DNA of 64,000 bases from Prunus persica (lineage: Eukaryota; Streptophyta; Magnoliopsida; Rosales; Rosaceae). Position numbers and translations under genes: made by a program. The stretch spans positions 3,611,803 through 3,675,802 of the forward strand of contig NC_034009.1 in the NCBI RefSeq assembly GCF_000346465.2, in the 5' to 3' direction. The notes beneath the pieces were generated by a model. It worked only from the letters and a program-made list of their open reading frames with translations. It ran no database searches and was not told where the DNA came from. Below, piece by piece: positions 35,673 to 49,183 of the stretch (positions are counted from its first letter, which is position 1; the number at the start of each line of letters is the position of its first letter).

Positions 35673-37134
35673 TGGGTTTGATTATTTGGGTTATTTGAAG
35701 GGAGTGATTGGATTTGGGGTAAAAGGGAGTGATTGGATTTCAGAAGTGAAATTGGTAAAACTTTTAAAAGTGTGAGTGACACTTGGAGAGCCTCTTCTTG
35801 GGTAATGTTTTGTTTGGTTGCTGGGAAAATTGGAGAGAAAATGAGGACGGTCAATACATGTGTATAAATTTGTAGACATTTCCGGGAAAATATCAAATTT
35901 GTGCTTGGCCATTAGTGGTCTGTGATTTGTTGATCGATCTTGTAGCTTTTCATAAATATAGTGAACCATTGCTGACCAATCATACTATTTACGTACAGTC
36001 CTTTGTGCACGCGTTTGATTTGAAAATCTTTTCATGTCGTTGGCCGCATCATAGGGCCAATCTTAGGGATTGAAAGGGAAAGCATAACTCTCGTGAAGTG
36101 GTCTGGTTTTCTTTCTTACTTTGCAGTTTGCACCATTGTTCATACATGTTCTTACTTTCCACGTTTAAAATGTGCTATTTTGGACTGACTTGATTTTGCA
36201 TTCCCAATTATTTGTCAATAATTCATGAATTTTGTTCATTTGGAGACGTCCGATCAAATTGAAATGATACAAAGAATATTAACATGGCCTATTACGCAAG
36301 GATGTCACTCATGTATAGTATTTATATGTTCCCTCCAAATTGGATAGAGTTTGGACGAGTTTTTTTTATTTTTTATTTTGGTGCCAAAGTTAAGAAAGGG
36401 GGTGGGGGTTTTCTCAAATACACACTATCAATTGTCACGATGGTTCGAATTTGAGACCATTGATCTGCAAGTCAATGTCTACTCGGCTGGACCCCTGTTG
36501 TTTGTTGAAGCTAAGTTTTATGTCTTTTTTTTTTCTTTCCAGAATTTGAAGTTGAGAAAAAGGTTTACAAAATGATTGGAGATGTTCTAATAAGTATTTT
36601 AAACTTTCATATCATGGATCTTAACCCATGAGCTTCCTTGACCGATACCAACACATATGTGACGTTTTGTGATTTATGATTGTCCTACCAAAATATATAA
36701 ATTTTGCCTTAACAGGCATTGATCAACAGATTATATCCCAAGCTGCAAGGCCACCCAATCAATACTGGGTGAAAATTCAATGGTTACAACATATTTTTGG
36801 GTGTGCTGAAAGATTACAGTTGCACACCCAACTAGTGGAGATCGCCTTGCCAGCATATGTCTACAGAGAATTTGGGCTTCTGTGCTCTTTTGAGCCCCTT
36901 AATCTTTTGTTAGCCTTCTTCGGCCTCAAGAATAAGAAAATAGAATAAGGACTCTACGATTTTTTATCTCCTCTATAATTCTCTCAATTTTCTTTATCTT
37001 AAATTTTAATCATATATTTTGTTTTTCTAGTTCTCAAATTATGTTTTTTTAATCATAATTTGAAGTACAAAATGGAGGTACTATTATCATGTATGTGTGG
37101 ATATGATAATAAATTGATTTTCTTCATATATCTC
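35673..37134. other. Intergenic, no gene recognised
   Basis: HAD promoter region then AT-rich DNA. ORFs at 36,351-36,575 and 36,676-36,948 show no domain I can name. Confidence 0.55.
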
Positions 37135-37441
37135 GTTTGATAACAATTTCAATTTTTTTTTTTTGTGCTATAGTATAGAGGAAAATGAGAGTGATGAAAA
37201 GGGAGGAGTAACAAAAATGAAAATAATTTCAAATATATTTTAATTTTTTGCTTTTGTTTTCACTTTTGTTACTTATTCCCTCCATCTTCCCCTATCATCT
37301 TCAATGTAAATCTCATCTTCACTCTCAATCTCATATTCACTCTCATTATCACTTTCATTTTCCCTCTTTTTTCTCTATACTCTATCACAAAAAATATAAA
37401 CTAAAAACTAAAATAGAAACGGTTATCAAACAAACCTTTAA
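37135..37441. mobile_element. MITE with long imperfect TIRs, copy 1
   Basis: 307 bases bounded by GTTTGATAAC (37,135) and its complement GTTATCAAAC (ending 37,441). The arms continue with shared TTTTTTGTG(C)TA and AGTATAGAG tracts. A second copy, disrupted by a LINE, is at 47,485-49,183. No protein; the target duplication is not clear. Confidence 0.75.
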
Positions 37442-40400
37442 TTTCTCTAGCTTTGAAATCATATATCTAAGACTGCCACGTTAAATAATAAATTAAATTT
37501 GGTGTGTTTAGCAGCACTTTTACATATAAGCTATAAAGTCAACTGATTTCTTAATGAGGCCAAACTACAACCTACTTTGCCAGTTGACATTACAAACGCA
37601 AAAGGAAGCTTGACTGCAAGACCCATGCACCTCTTGAAAAACTCCAACGACCTTCAAAATCTGAGTTTAATCCATAACACAAATATTTGTTCTTTTTAAT
37701 TGTGAATACAGGTTTTCTTTCTTTTTATTTTATTTTTTTAAGTACAAGCGATTGGGAAAGAGGAGTTTATAAAAATATTTAATGGGTGTCTGGAAATTTC
37801 GAATATCTGTCTACATGGGTGGAGATGCCAACTGAACTATACCCCACTAGCGCATACAAATTTTCATGTTTACTTCAACGAAGATGCAATTATCTGCAAA
37901 TTGTCTATCAAGGCCTGCAAGCAGGTTTTGAAGGTAATTAGTAGATTCTTCTTCTTTTTGTTGATTAATTTAATAAGAGTTGGTTTATAGTTGACATTTG
38001 ACCTGCTAAACATATATATGTGTGTGTGACATAATTAGCCATGAGCGAGCAGCCAAACACAGATCCTACAGATTGTGATTGATGCACAGTTGACAATTTA
38101 AATGTTGAATATATGCAGCTTTATATGCATGACGTGATGTATTTCTTAAATATAGAATGCACTGAGAAAACGCCACTTCTACTTAATTTTTTTCAACTTT
38201 GATATCATTTATTGATATAGTTAATTCTTTTACGGTGTAAAAATGTTGAGTTAAAACTGAAATATAAAGAAAGACTTTGAGGTATGATTTGAATTGTATG
38301 GGACAAATAACACTTTAAGAAAACGATTTAAATAGCACCTCAAAGTCTTTCCACTTTAGTTTTTACTCAACAAGAAATCCTCATTTAGAATTATGGTTGC
38401 TAGCCTCGCATTGATTAATCGCTTCACTTTTAGGTTTTAAGTATTAGATTTTGAGAATAACTAACCTATCATTAAATAAAATCAAAATTAAAAAAAATTG
38501 AATAGAAATGACATTTGATCACAAGGGTTTCTATAAATATGTACATACGTAAGTGTGACATAACTATGAGGTCGCTGAACATATTTTGTTTTCTCCAAGT
38601 TGCATTAAGTCGTTGCATGACTTTGTCATAAACCATGAATGACATATTTACTTGACAGACATACATCAATAATGTATAGCAATTCGCAGGTATTTTATAT
38701 AAAATTAATCTTAGCCGGTATGAAGCCAAATATCTTCTATTATTTATCCTTCTTTTTTTTTGGTTGGTTTGATGAAGATTACGAAGCACAATATTTAGAA
38801 TATAAACGTAATTTACTTATAAATAATTAATTGGATGTTCCTTAAAGGACTAATATCCCTCTTTTGATGGAGGATTTAAAATGAAACGGTTTGAGGCATT
38901 GATCTGTTTTTTTTTTAAGAAAAGAGAGATTCGAAAAATTCACGGTTGTCGCATAATATGCCGCTACTATGGATTGTTTATATCAAATAAAAAGCAAAAA
39001 AAATTTAAAATAAAATAAAATTCAGAACTTTCCTCATGGAGCTAAAAACTATCCCTTTTCCTGTTTACAAAGCAACTCAAAGTTGGTTTCTTTTTTACGT
39101 TTATGTCTTTTTCATTTCTCCATTTGTGAATTGAATATTATCCTCTAATTTTCTCTTGATGTACGGATTCAAACCTTTTTAAAAATAAATAAATAAATTG
39201 CTTGATGTTCGCGGTTATTTTCAACTCTTTTTGTCATTTATTTCTTTTTTGTTGCTGGACTTTTAAAAACTTCAAAAAAGAAAGTCTCCTTTGAAAAAGA
39301 TACTAGAGAAAAAGAAAAAGATAAAAAAGAAGAAGATGTAAAGCTACTGCATTATCATATCTTGTTGATTGGTCAGCATTCCTAAAAGTAAACAAGCGAT
39401 GTACGATTTTTTTTTCTTATTAATGTGTGAAGGAGAATCTAAATTTGTGACATCATAAGAGAAACTAACATTAAAAAACTAATTGGTAATCCACAATTAA
39501 AGTAGTAGGGTTGGGCAATTTCATTATTAAACCATAAGAGAGATAATCCTAAGAGAGAAAAGTTTCAGCCGCCGCCCGATCGTCTTCATCCCTCTCCTCC
39601 TCCCCTCCTTACCCTCCTAGACTTTCCCCTCCCTTCTCCACCTCTGCTCCTTACCCATCCCCTCAAGGCCTTTTGTCTTGGATGAGTTTGGTAGTTGATT
39701 GGTTGTCTTGGTGATGACGTGATTGTAGATTGAATTTTATTTCTACTTATGAGAGTTAAAAAAGTTATAATTGCTGTGGTAGTTTGTTGCATTGAGGTAT
39801 ATGTATGATTTATTCAAGCTTGCGGCCTTTTTGACGGAATTTATTAGGCCCTGTGTGGCTATGAGTGGAGGTACACCTTCTGCGCTTATTGTTGATAGTG
39901 GAGTCCTTCGCATTATTTGGATTAACCCTTTTTGGTTACATGTGCTTCTATATTTGTATTAACCCATGTGATTATTTGTATTTATATTGATCCTTATAAC
40001 TAATGCCCTTTATGCCTAATTATAAATACAATTTATCCTCTTTCTCTTTAAAAAAAAAAAAGTTGGGCTACTAAACCAATCCTATCCTAGCCGATTCTAA
40101 TTGTAATTAAAAAATCTTGCCTTTAAATCATAGCCACCGTACGGAGACCAACGATATGTTCACCAACTTTCATTTTACTATCAAACACAAATCCAGCAAA
40201 CAAACTGTATTAACCGATTAATATAATAACTGCATTAACCAAATTGAATCAAATTAGTAAAATAATTGTTGGAAGAATCAAAATTTTAATATTTAATACC
40301 AGAAAAAATCATGGCCACTTAAAATTGTTTAGGGCTAATTCCCTGGATTTTCGCCTTATCTATGACGAATCTAATCAATTAAGAAAGGTATCTGATCTGT

Positions 40401-43400
40401 TGGACTGCTGCCCAACCTCCTTATTATTTTCGTAACTAATAGTTAATAAAAAACGAAACTCATTCTTTACTATTTCCAAAGGTTATGAATATTTTTGTCA
40501 AACTGAAGTTCCCATCACGACTAGCTGATAAGATATTCAACTTAAAATTACCACCAGAGAGTTTCATGCGGTTGTCAAGTACCAGAAATTCTTAAATTAT
40601 AGGTAAAGGACAAGTTTTTCTGTGCATTTAACCTTAATCAAATGACCTTTGATTTTCTCTCTCTTTGGGTAAGGTTGACGAAATGACTTTGTTCTAGAGA
40701 ATGACAGATTGCAAACCCAATGGGAATACAAAATTTCCCAAAGGTACACACAATGCGTTCACATTTGAATCCATCGCAAACAACAACATCAAATGTTCAA
40801 CTTTGCTTTATGATTTGCAAGTCTCAACAGCTAGACTAAATGTCTATATGATTCAAAAATATCACTTTCTTCTTCTCCTCTTCGGTCAAAATTAAAATTC
40901 TACTACATACTCACAAACTTTCTTCAAAACGTGAGCGTATAAGATCATCAATATTCAGTATAAAACTTGAAAAAAAAACTCTCATATCATTTATAAAAAA
41001 AAAAAAAAGCAAAATCTCGTAAGGAGATTGTGAAAACTTCGAAAAAAAATTCTTCATTCCTTTTCCATCAAATAATATTGGAAGAAAATTCCAACTCACG
41101 ATCTACAACACACCACTCAAATATATTATCACTAAGTTATGGTTGTGGTCACTTGACATCCATGACTTGATAGTATGTCGTTAAATAACGTGACAAAAAT
41201 AGTTAAAGCATAAATTCGCAATACGAGGATGGAGGCGGGCGGCCATATATAATTGCAGAAATAAATTGTGGATCCAAGTCTACAAGGCAACGTTGAAAGT
41301 CGTCGTCAATGTCATAGACCAGCCCACCACCGTTTGCTTTGGTAGCTTTCGGGTTTATGTCTTTCACACATATTTGACTGACTGCGTTTCTTCTTTAATG
41401 CAACCAATTGCAATACCAATCGATTTCCAAGCCAATCTGCATCATTTATTCGGGGAAAATACTCCTCTATTGAAGAATTCTCACTTTCCGTGAAAGGAAG
41501 GAAAATTTAAAATTTAAAATTCAATAATATCTCAGTAATGTGTGTGTGAAATCTTAAAATACTCGTTTATTGGAATTAAGAATTCTTACTTTCCGTCAAA
41601 GGGATATAGCTCAGTTGAAAAATGAATTGATTTTGCATACTAGTGGTCTAAATTTGAACTTACATGATATCTCGATAGTGTGTGCGTGAGAAACCTCAAT
41701 TTCCTTATAATTTAGACTATCACTTATATTAATAAATTAATAAAAAGAACTCATACTTTCCTAGTGATGCCTGTATTATTATTACTATTTTTTACCTTTA
41801 AGGATTACTTTTTGTATACTCGCCAATTTGTGACTTTCAGGAAAAAAGACGAATAATATCCATCATTCCACCTCAAAATGATGATTTTGTTTTGTTTTAC
41901 ATCAAAAAACGAAACACAAAGATCATCATTTTGCTACAGTTTTCATTTAAATTCCAAACTTAGGCTGCTCCTTCCCAATTAGACTTTTCTTTTCTGAAAA
42001 CTAATTAATTCATTGTTAATAACTTAAGGCCATCACCAAGTCAATATTCAACGGAAGGATAATAGGACGCAATTATATCCCACGGTTGTCCCAGCTCCTT
42101 TATGTCATGCCGACATCATCATTCCATGGAAGAATATATTATCAACCAATTAATCACAAGTGAGACATGCGTAGAATTTACTTAAACATGCCGTGCTTAT
42201 TTCTATAATTGAATTTAAGAAATAATGTTATATTGAGTCTTTCTACACTTTGGATGTCCTTACTGAATAAAAATAAAGGTATTCCTTTTTTGGGTTGTAA
42301 TTTAGCGATCGGAACTATTCATTTTTTAAGGTTCATTTTCAAGGATTATCATGTTAGATCGGAAATTTGTTTAACCACACTTGATTTTGCATATTTTCAT
42401 TTCAGCTTTACCTAACAAATTGTGTGTGTGTTGCACATTTTATATGATCAGAAAATTTCCGATTTGGATGAGTTTTTAGTGATGAGCCTTGAAACATGAC
42501 TTAAAATATATATAAGATTCGGAACGCTAAATTATATTGTGGTGTAATCCTAAAAAGAATGTGTGCTTCTTAAGATAGAAAAACTGACGTTGTAGTTGTC
42601 ATATTTGCTAAACAAGCTGATGCATCTATGACAAAGAGAGCATAAAAAATCAAGTGCAACTCTATGCGAACCGTACAGTCGATGGTGCAAATAACGTTCG
42701 CTTCTAAATTAATCTTCTTATGAAGTAAATTTTGCAAAATTAATATAATTATGTATCTATCTCTCGTCACTCTTACAAAAATAATTACATATTAACCATA
42801 CGTATCAAAGGAAAAAAAAAAATCATATTTTATGAGACGTGACACTACAAACAATATAACAAGGCCATGTTAACTCCAAGTTCACAAGCCCTATACTGGT
42901 TTGACGTTCCATCCAAGTTCCATGTTTGTGGCTTCAGAAGATTCTCCTCAGCCAAAAGTCTACTGGCCCCCATACTCTATAATTTCAGTTAAAGTCAGAA
43001 TTCAATCAAGTGAATGAATCCAAAATGTTTCACATTGATTCATTGATTTGCTTTCTTCTTTTGTCGCTTCCCATTTCATTCACAATCACAAAACAAAGCC
43101 AGCCACATTTCTTTTGGCTTTTAACAAAAGCAGATCAAACAAAAGCACTTGTACCCATTTCCCAGAGTAGCCATTGCTCACGAACGAAGTGCATTTTCAA
43201 TATTCAAATAAGTACCACATAAATATTTCATTTTAATTTTCATAAAATAGAAAAAAGACAGTCACGTGAATAATAATAATAATAATTTACATAAATAAGA
43301 AAGAGGTAAAATCTCAATCCAACACAAACTTATCTTCAACATGCAGATCATTATCAACCACAACCACCCCATTACAAAAAGACACATTATTTTACACAAA

Positions 43401-43505
43401 TCCTACATATAATAATTAGTCAGCAATTACTATTCAAAAATATCAAACCCATAAATTTTTTTTTTCTAAAAAAAAAAGAAAAAAAGAAGAAGAGGAAATT
43501 AGCTT
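37442..43505. other. Gene-poor AT-rich intergenic region
   Basis: About 6 kb without a supportable gene. Small ORFs (for example 38,639-38,830; 40,244-40,435; 41,266-41,493) lack domains. A poly(A)-like run at 40,050-40,061 after pyrimidine-rich sequence could be the tail of a retroposon starting near 39,540, but I found no convincing target duplication. The last few hundred bases before 43,506 are probably the AMT 3' UTR and flank. Confidence 0.5.
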
Positions 43506-43584
43506 CTAAACGGAAGTGGGTGTGGAAGAAGCATTTGGTTCTACTTTTCTAAGCTGAATCGTCGTTGGCTTCTCCGAGTCCTCG

Positions 43585-43616
<32 letters not shown>

Positions 43617-44379
43617 CCGGGTCAGATCCATACCCGCCATCTCATCCTCGGCCGAAATCCTCAGCAGCTTCAGCTTATGAAGCACGAAGAAAAGGGGCCC
43701 CATCGTGGCACTGACCCACCCGATAATCACCACAATCTGGATCAAGTGGGCCCCCAGCATCTTCCCTCCGCCGCCCATGAACAACCCGTAAGGCCGATCC
43801 GATTTTCCCCCGTACACCTCGTTCACGTACTTCTTGGTAGCAAACAGCGCCGTGAAGATAATTCCCCACGCGCCGCATCCGCCGTGGAGCTGCGCCGCCT
43901 CCAACGGGTCGTCGTATTTCACCTTCTCGGCCAACTTGTTGCACGAGATCAAAACGATGGCGGCGACGAAGCCGCATACGATTGCTGCCCACGGCTCTAC
44001 GACGGAGCAACCCCCAGTAATCGCCGCGAAGCCGCCGAGAAGTCCGTTACAAACGTCCGTTACGTTCCAGTGACCCGAGAGGATCCTCTTTCCGAAGAGA
44101 GTTGTCAAAGCGGCAGTGCAGCCCGCGAGGGTGGTCGTCACGGCGGTGCGTCCCACCGCCGACCACTGCCCGTAATATGACATGGATCCGGTCCCATACG
44201 GACTCAAGATCTTGTTGAAAGAACCCGGATTGAACCCATACCACCCGAACCAGAGCAAGAACGTGCCCAAGACTACCAAAGAAGCGCTGTGTCCGCGGAG
44301 AGCGACGGACCGGCCGGAGTGGTCAAACCGGCCGATTCTCGGACCCTCGATGAAAGCTCCCCAGAGGCCGGCTATGCCT

Positions 44380-44423
<44 letters not shown>

Positions 44424-44766
44424 GGATCCGAAAAGTAGGTTTTGGGTATTTCCAGCGCTGGCCCAGCCGTCGGTTGACCAGAACCAGTGGGAGACGACCG
44501 GGTAGACGAAGCCGGTGAGAAAGGAGGAGTATATGAGGTAGGCGACGAACTGGGTCCTCTCGGCGATGGAGCCGCTGGTGATGCCGGCGGCGGCGATGGC
44601 GAAGGCCCACTGGTAGAGGAAGTTGCTGTAGTCGAAGGAGTCGGAGGGGATGTCTCTGAGGCCGAAGAAGTGGCGGCCGATAAAGCCGTTGGAGGGGCCG
44701 CCGAAGGCGAAAGCGAAGCCGAAGAGGTAGTAGAAGATCCCGCCGGTAGCGGCGTCGAGGACATTA

Positions 44767-44807
<41 letters not shown>

Positions 44808-45020
44808 CGCGCAGAGCATGGCGAAGCCGAGCTGCATTGAGAAGACGAGGTAGGCGGAGAAGAGGAGGTAAGTGGTGTCGACAGCGTGGGCGGTGTCGGA
44901 GAGCTTGGAGGACACGGCGGCAAACTGGGAGCAGATGAAGTCGGCTGCAGCGGTGTTGTTGGGACCCAGCAGCTGGGCCAGTTGGGCTGAGGAGCAGTCT
45001 AAGGTAGCCCACGTCGCCAT
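43506..45020 (-). CDS. AMT1: High-affinity ammonium transporter, AMT1 family
   Basis: One intronless frame of 504 residues, the normal AMT1 length. It has the Amt-family core: a first membrane helix after about 45 residues, [20 protein letters not shown], the signature around [13 protein letters not shown], the pore His pair (HMVGG and [10 protein letters not shown]) and GFNPGSFNK. The cytosolic tail holds [11 protein letters not shown], whose Thr is the known allosteric shut-off site in Arabidopsis AMT1;1. The protein works as a trimer in the plasma membrane for ammonium uptake. Coding sequence is strikingly GC-rich compared with the AT-rich surroundings. The start has a good context (ACAATGGCG). 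I cannot tell the exact AMT1 subtype. Confidence 0.96.
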
Positions 45021-45124
45021 TGTAGCACAGAAGAGAGAGAGAAGAGAGGAAGAGAGGAGAAGTAAAAGTCTAGGTCCTCATCTACCTCTCTATAACAGGT
45101 ACCGTTGGGTGGATGCTGCTTATG

Positions 45125-45130
45125 TATATA
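45125..45130 (-). promoter_or_regulatory. TATA box of AMT1
   Basis: TATATA on the minus strand about 105 bases upstream of the AMT1 ATG. It predicts a 5' UTR of roughly 75 bases. Confidence 0.55.
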
Positions 45131-45333
45131 GGATAGGAGAGAGAGGCACGAGCTTTGATTTTTGGAGCAATGTGGGCCCATTTCTTGTAGTGTTCATATA
45201 TGATTGGAGGATTTTGTAGACTCATCACCTGATTTCATTTTTGGAAAAGTTAGGAATATACACGGTCAGGATTCAGATCCATGCAGGTCTTGGGGGGTTT
45301 TGTCATTTTTCATGATTAATATTATACTAAAAT

Positions 45334-45413
45334 TGATCTCTGATTATTAATTAGTACAATTAGCATATTAAAATGATCTCTGATTATTAATTAGTACAAT
45401 TAGCATATTAAAA
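45334..45413. repeat. Tandem duplication, 40-base period
   Basis: The unit beginning TGATCTCTGATTATTAATTA at 45,334 recurs exactly at 45,374, upstream of AMT1. Confidence 0.9.
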
Positions 45414-46093
45414 TAATTTCCTCCAGTGGAGGGAATAATAACTTTAGGCGCTAACTTTCATTTTAATTTAGACGCATGTTCGATACTAGACAATAATCTT
45501 AAGATATAAATGAAATAATAATCGAGAACTATGTTTTTATTCGATGGCTTTCCACATGCTAAACTTTACTTTTCTCAAGATAAAATGTAAAGGTACATGA
45601 TCTTTGGCTTAATTAAGTGACAAAATTTAGGGTACGATTAAAAACGTGACGAATGCGGTGTGAGAACATGAATTTAATTAGGCTGAAAATACTTAATTAA
45701 GAGTTCGATTCCGTCTAATTCATGCAGCTTGCCTAGCATCCCGTCTAATTCATGGCAGTTATATTGAATATTTTGATTTCAATTTGCAAAGCAATGATCT
45801 CATTGTTTGATATTTGACAAGACCTATTAACTAACCAAAAAAATTGTAACTTTATTTTTTATTTTTTATAAAAATGCGATAGATTGTATTTTTGATTAAA
45901 GCCTAAAGGTCGTCAGATAGAAGGGAAGTGTAAATCCACAAAGCAGTAACAATAATATCAACAAACAGTATCCAAAGAGTGACCACAACTTCCTCCAAAT
46001 GGCCAAATCAACAAACACTATCTATACACAAAAACGAAAGAATTGAAAAGGAACGAAATGTAATACTCCCAGATGGACTTGGATGCGTTTTTT

Positions 46094-46095
<2 letters not shown>

Positions 46096-46125
<30 letters not shown>
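46096..46125. repeat. Poly-G run of 30 bases
   Basis: Thirty uninterrupted G residues directly after a T-run. Such a tract is rare in AT-rich plant intergenic DNA and its exact length may be an assembly estimate. Confidence 0.9.
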
Positions 46126-46126
<1 letters not shown>

Positions 46127-46849
46127 AAATTTGGGAGATTTTTTTTAAATGTTGGGGGAATATTTGGGGAATTTGCTTTAAAATTTTCCAAAACATTTGC
46201 TTTCCTCCATGAAGACTATTTTACTTGGGGTTTGTTTGATAACCATGTCAATGAGGGTGTATTCAATTGAGATTTTAATATATTGTTTTTAAGCTTAAAA
46301 GTTCAGTGGTATCTAATTAGGGTTTTTAAGTAATCAATAAAAATTTGGTGGTATTCAATTAAGATTTTTAAATAATCAATTCAAGTCTTGTGGTATTCAA
46401 TTAGGACTTTTAAAAGATACGAAAAAGTACGGTGGTATTCAAAAACTTACCGATTTTGAGATATTTCGTTAAATGGTGTATTGTGTGAGACTTTTGAGTG
46501 GGTGATATAAATACCAAACCCCATAAAAAAAAACCCCACCCTCCTATGCATGATTCTCACGTTTTTATGTTTTTGGGGAAGATGAACAAATGAAGATAAA
46601 CAAGGTACTCATGTCTTTACAAGAGCTTGGTTAACCAGACTCGATCCTTCTGTATTTAGTGGATAGACTCAGATAGCTGTCTTTGTTTTCTTTGCTTTCT
46701 CTAGTCTAAACAATAATTTCATATACATTGCTTTTAATAGTAGTTCATATTATGCAATATGCGTGCATTTTTTTAAATAGATTTTCAGCTCGTTTATTTC
46801 GTTTGATTTATTTATCTCTCTTTAATCAATTTGTGGAATTAATTTGTTT

Positions 46850-46971
46850 GACAAGTGTTCTATACTAGTATCATGTCATAGCTAGACCATATTTTGACTT
46901 GTTTTCAGCTGACAAGTGTTCTATATTAGTATCATGTCATAGCTGGACCATATTTTGAATTGTTTTCAGCT
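46850..46971. repeat. Tandem duplication, 61-base period
   Basis: GACAAGTGTTCTATA at 46,850 recurs at 46,911 followed by the same TAGTATCATGTCATAGCT, with about four differences. Confidence 0.88.
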
Positions 46972-47484
46972 GTCCAGTTTCTTATTGAAATGATTCAATT
47001 AACTTGCCTGTTGTAATATTTATAAATTCAATTAATTCAAGATTTTTCCTTCTTGTAGCTTGTTCCTACATCAATTCTCAGTTCCAAACCAAGTTTTCTA
47101 TCCAAAACTTAATAGCTGTATGGTTTTAGTTCAATAATAGTTATGTTTGAAGTTTGGGACCGCTATGGTTTTAGCTCTAGAACAGGATGATTTAAAGAAA
47201 ACCATACATGATAGATAGTAATGATAACTTGAGCTAAGATTGGTGTAACTTCAACTTTCTGCATCTTTAAAGGCTTGGCATCCTTCAAATAATGGATGAA
47301 AGATGGCTAACCCGAATCCAATCCAAACTTTGGTGAAATCTATTTTGGAGAACATGAGAAAGTCCTACATGAATTAAAATCATAAGTAAAATCTTGTAAT
47401 TACAACCTATTAAAATCATAAGAAAAATCATGCAATTACAAATCATGCTGAAATCTATTACATTAAAATCATGTAATTACAATC

Positions 47485-49183
47485 TATTAGTTTTTATTTT
47501 TCAGTTTTTGTGCTAGAGTATAGAGGGAAAAAAAAGAAGAGAACGGAAGTGAGAATGTGAGTAAAGATGGGATTGAGAGAAGGAAGATAAGAGGAGTGGA
47601 TGAGAGTGAGGAGTAAAGTGAAAACAAAAACTACAAACTAAAACCTATTTGAAATTGTTTTCACTTTTGTTACTCATCCCTTCTATCATCACCGCTCAAT
47701 CTCATCCCTTTTTTTTTTTTTGGACGAAGAAGCTTTCATTGATAACAAGGAGCATACAAACTGATACTAACCTGATGAGATATAGAACTCAGGTAAAAAA
47801 ACTAAACTCGCAAGAGTCTAGAAACCAGTTTTTCCCCACAGAGACAAAAACACTAAAACCAAAAATTACAATTAAGGGGGACTTGGAAGTCCATCAGAAG
47901 CTAGAACCCGCACCAGGGACGGAGGTGGCTGGTTAGCCCATCCTTGCAGACACACCGCCCTTAATCCTATCGCCGCCGTCACATGAGCCACGCGATTTGC
48001 TCCACGAAGGATCCAATGCCATTCCACATCAGAGAAACCTGCACTCAGGCGTCTGGTCTCTTCTAGCAAAGGGAGAATGGTCCAGGCCTTCATGCATACT
48101 TTACCCTTGATATTATCAATGAGGACTTTTGAGTTCGATTCCATCTTTAACTTTGAGTAGCCTCTCAGTCTTGCGCATCTTAGAGCCTCAATAGCTACTT
48201 CAGTTTCTGCATTCAAGGCACTATTACAACAACGTTTACTAGCAAAACCATAGCAGAAATCCTTGTTCTGATTTCTCATCACCACACCCAATCCTGCCTC
48301 ATAGTTTTTCCAAGCAGCATCGAAGTTGATCTTAATTGCACTGTTAACAAGAGGTTTCCAAATACTAGTGGGCTGGGTGAAAATACCAGCGGGCTGGGTG
48401 AAAAAACCAGCCCCATTTCTGGTAGAGATAGCATGACACCTCACCGCATCAAATTCCTCAGCTGCTGAGGCAGCCTGTTCCACCACACTTCTGGGATCGA
48501 TTGTAATGTCCTCAAAAAGAAACTTGCACCTTGCTTTCCATATCTCCCACGAGATAAAACTAACCAAGGACAGAACCCATACTCTTTCAGATTTGGAAAA
48601 CATCTGACTATTTAATAGCCCATTGAACCAGCGGTCAAATGTAGTGAGACTTTGAAGGTTCACACGGTAATTTAATGTGTTCCTCAGATTCTTCATATTG
48701 ATTGCATATGGGGCAAATTGGAGAGTGGGAGTCGCCCAAATATCCTTCCACACAACTCTTTCAATCACATGGGACGACCGGTTATTCCTCCCGATTGAAG
48801 AAACAGATACCACCTGCAAATTGTTACCAGACTTCGCAGAATACAAACCGGATTTGTTCCAGGGCCACACAATTCTGTCATCCCTGTGCAAGTTACCAAT
48901 AGGAACCTCACTGATAAGCTTATGGTGTCCTGGCTCACATACTGAGCTAGAGCTCTAGTGTTCCATGTTCTGGCCTGACCATCTAAAATCTCAGCTACCA
49001 TTTGGAGAGTATTCAATGGCACAGTGTTCAGCGGCACAACAAAACCTTGGTGAGGAGGGAGAAGCCAACGGTCCTGCCAAAACCCTCTCAATCTCATCCT
49101 TACTCCTATTCTCACTCTCACTCTCATTTTCTTTTGTACTATATCACAAAAAATGAAAACTAAAATTAAAATAGTTATCAAAC
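47485..49183. mobile_element. MITE copy 2, split by a LINE insertion
   Basis: Outer parts (47,485-47,707 and 49,087-49,183) match the MITE at 37,135-37,441, including CACTTTTGTTACTCATCC, the TCACTCTCA tracts and the terminal GTTATCAAAC at 49,183. The left terminal ten bases are altered. The central 1.4 kb is a nested LINE. Confidence 0.7.
47708..49086 (-). mobile_element. 5'-truncated LINE retrotransposon with poly(A) tail
   Basis: Minus-strand insertion ending in an A-tail (T-run at 47,708-47,721 on the plus strand), flanked by a 13-base target duplication CTCAATCTCATCC (47,695-47,707 and 49,087-49,099). The reading frame 48,891-47,872 encodes a zf-RVT-like region and a C-terminal RNase H domain (INFDAAW, AETEVAIEAL, the LIDNIKG region), as in plant L1 ORF2 proteins. 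The upstream part (WQDRWLLPP) is in another frame. Reverse transcriptase is absent through 5' truncation, so it is inactive. Confidence 0.88.

Larger units (their letters stand above)
45414..47484. other. Intergenic with simple and tandem repeats
   Basis: AT-rich sequence without a gene. It includes a G30 run (46,096-46,125), degenerate repeats of GGTGGTATTCAATTA-like units between 46,290 and 46,450, and a 61-base tandem duplication at 46,850-46,971. Confidence 0.6.

Noticed and set aside
39540..40061. Possible retroposon with A-tail
   Set aside because: Only a 7-base flanking similarity (GTTGGGC) and no coding or tRNA-derived head; not enough to call an element.
41590..41670. tRNA-like A-box (TAGCTCAGTTG) and a degenerate B-box, possible SINE
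   Set aside because: The B-box is poor, no cloverleaf folds, and no A-tail or target duplication was found.
43590..45219. Several long ORFs on both strands overlapping AMT1
   Set aside because: They are frame shadows of the GC-rich AMT1 coding region, with repetitive composition and no domains.
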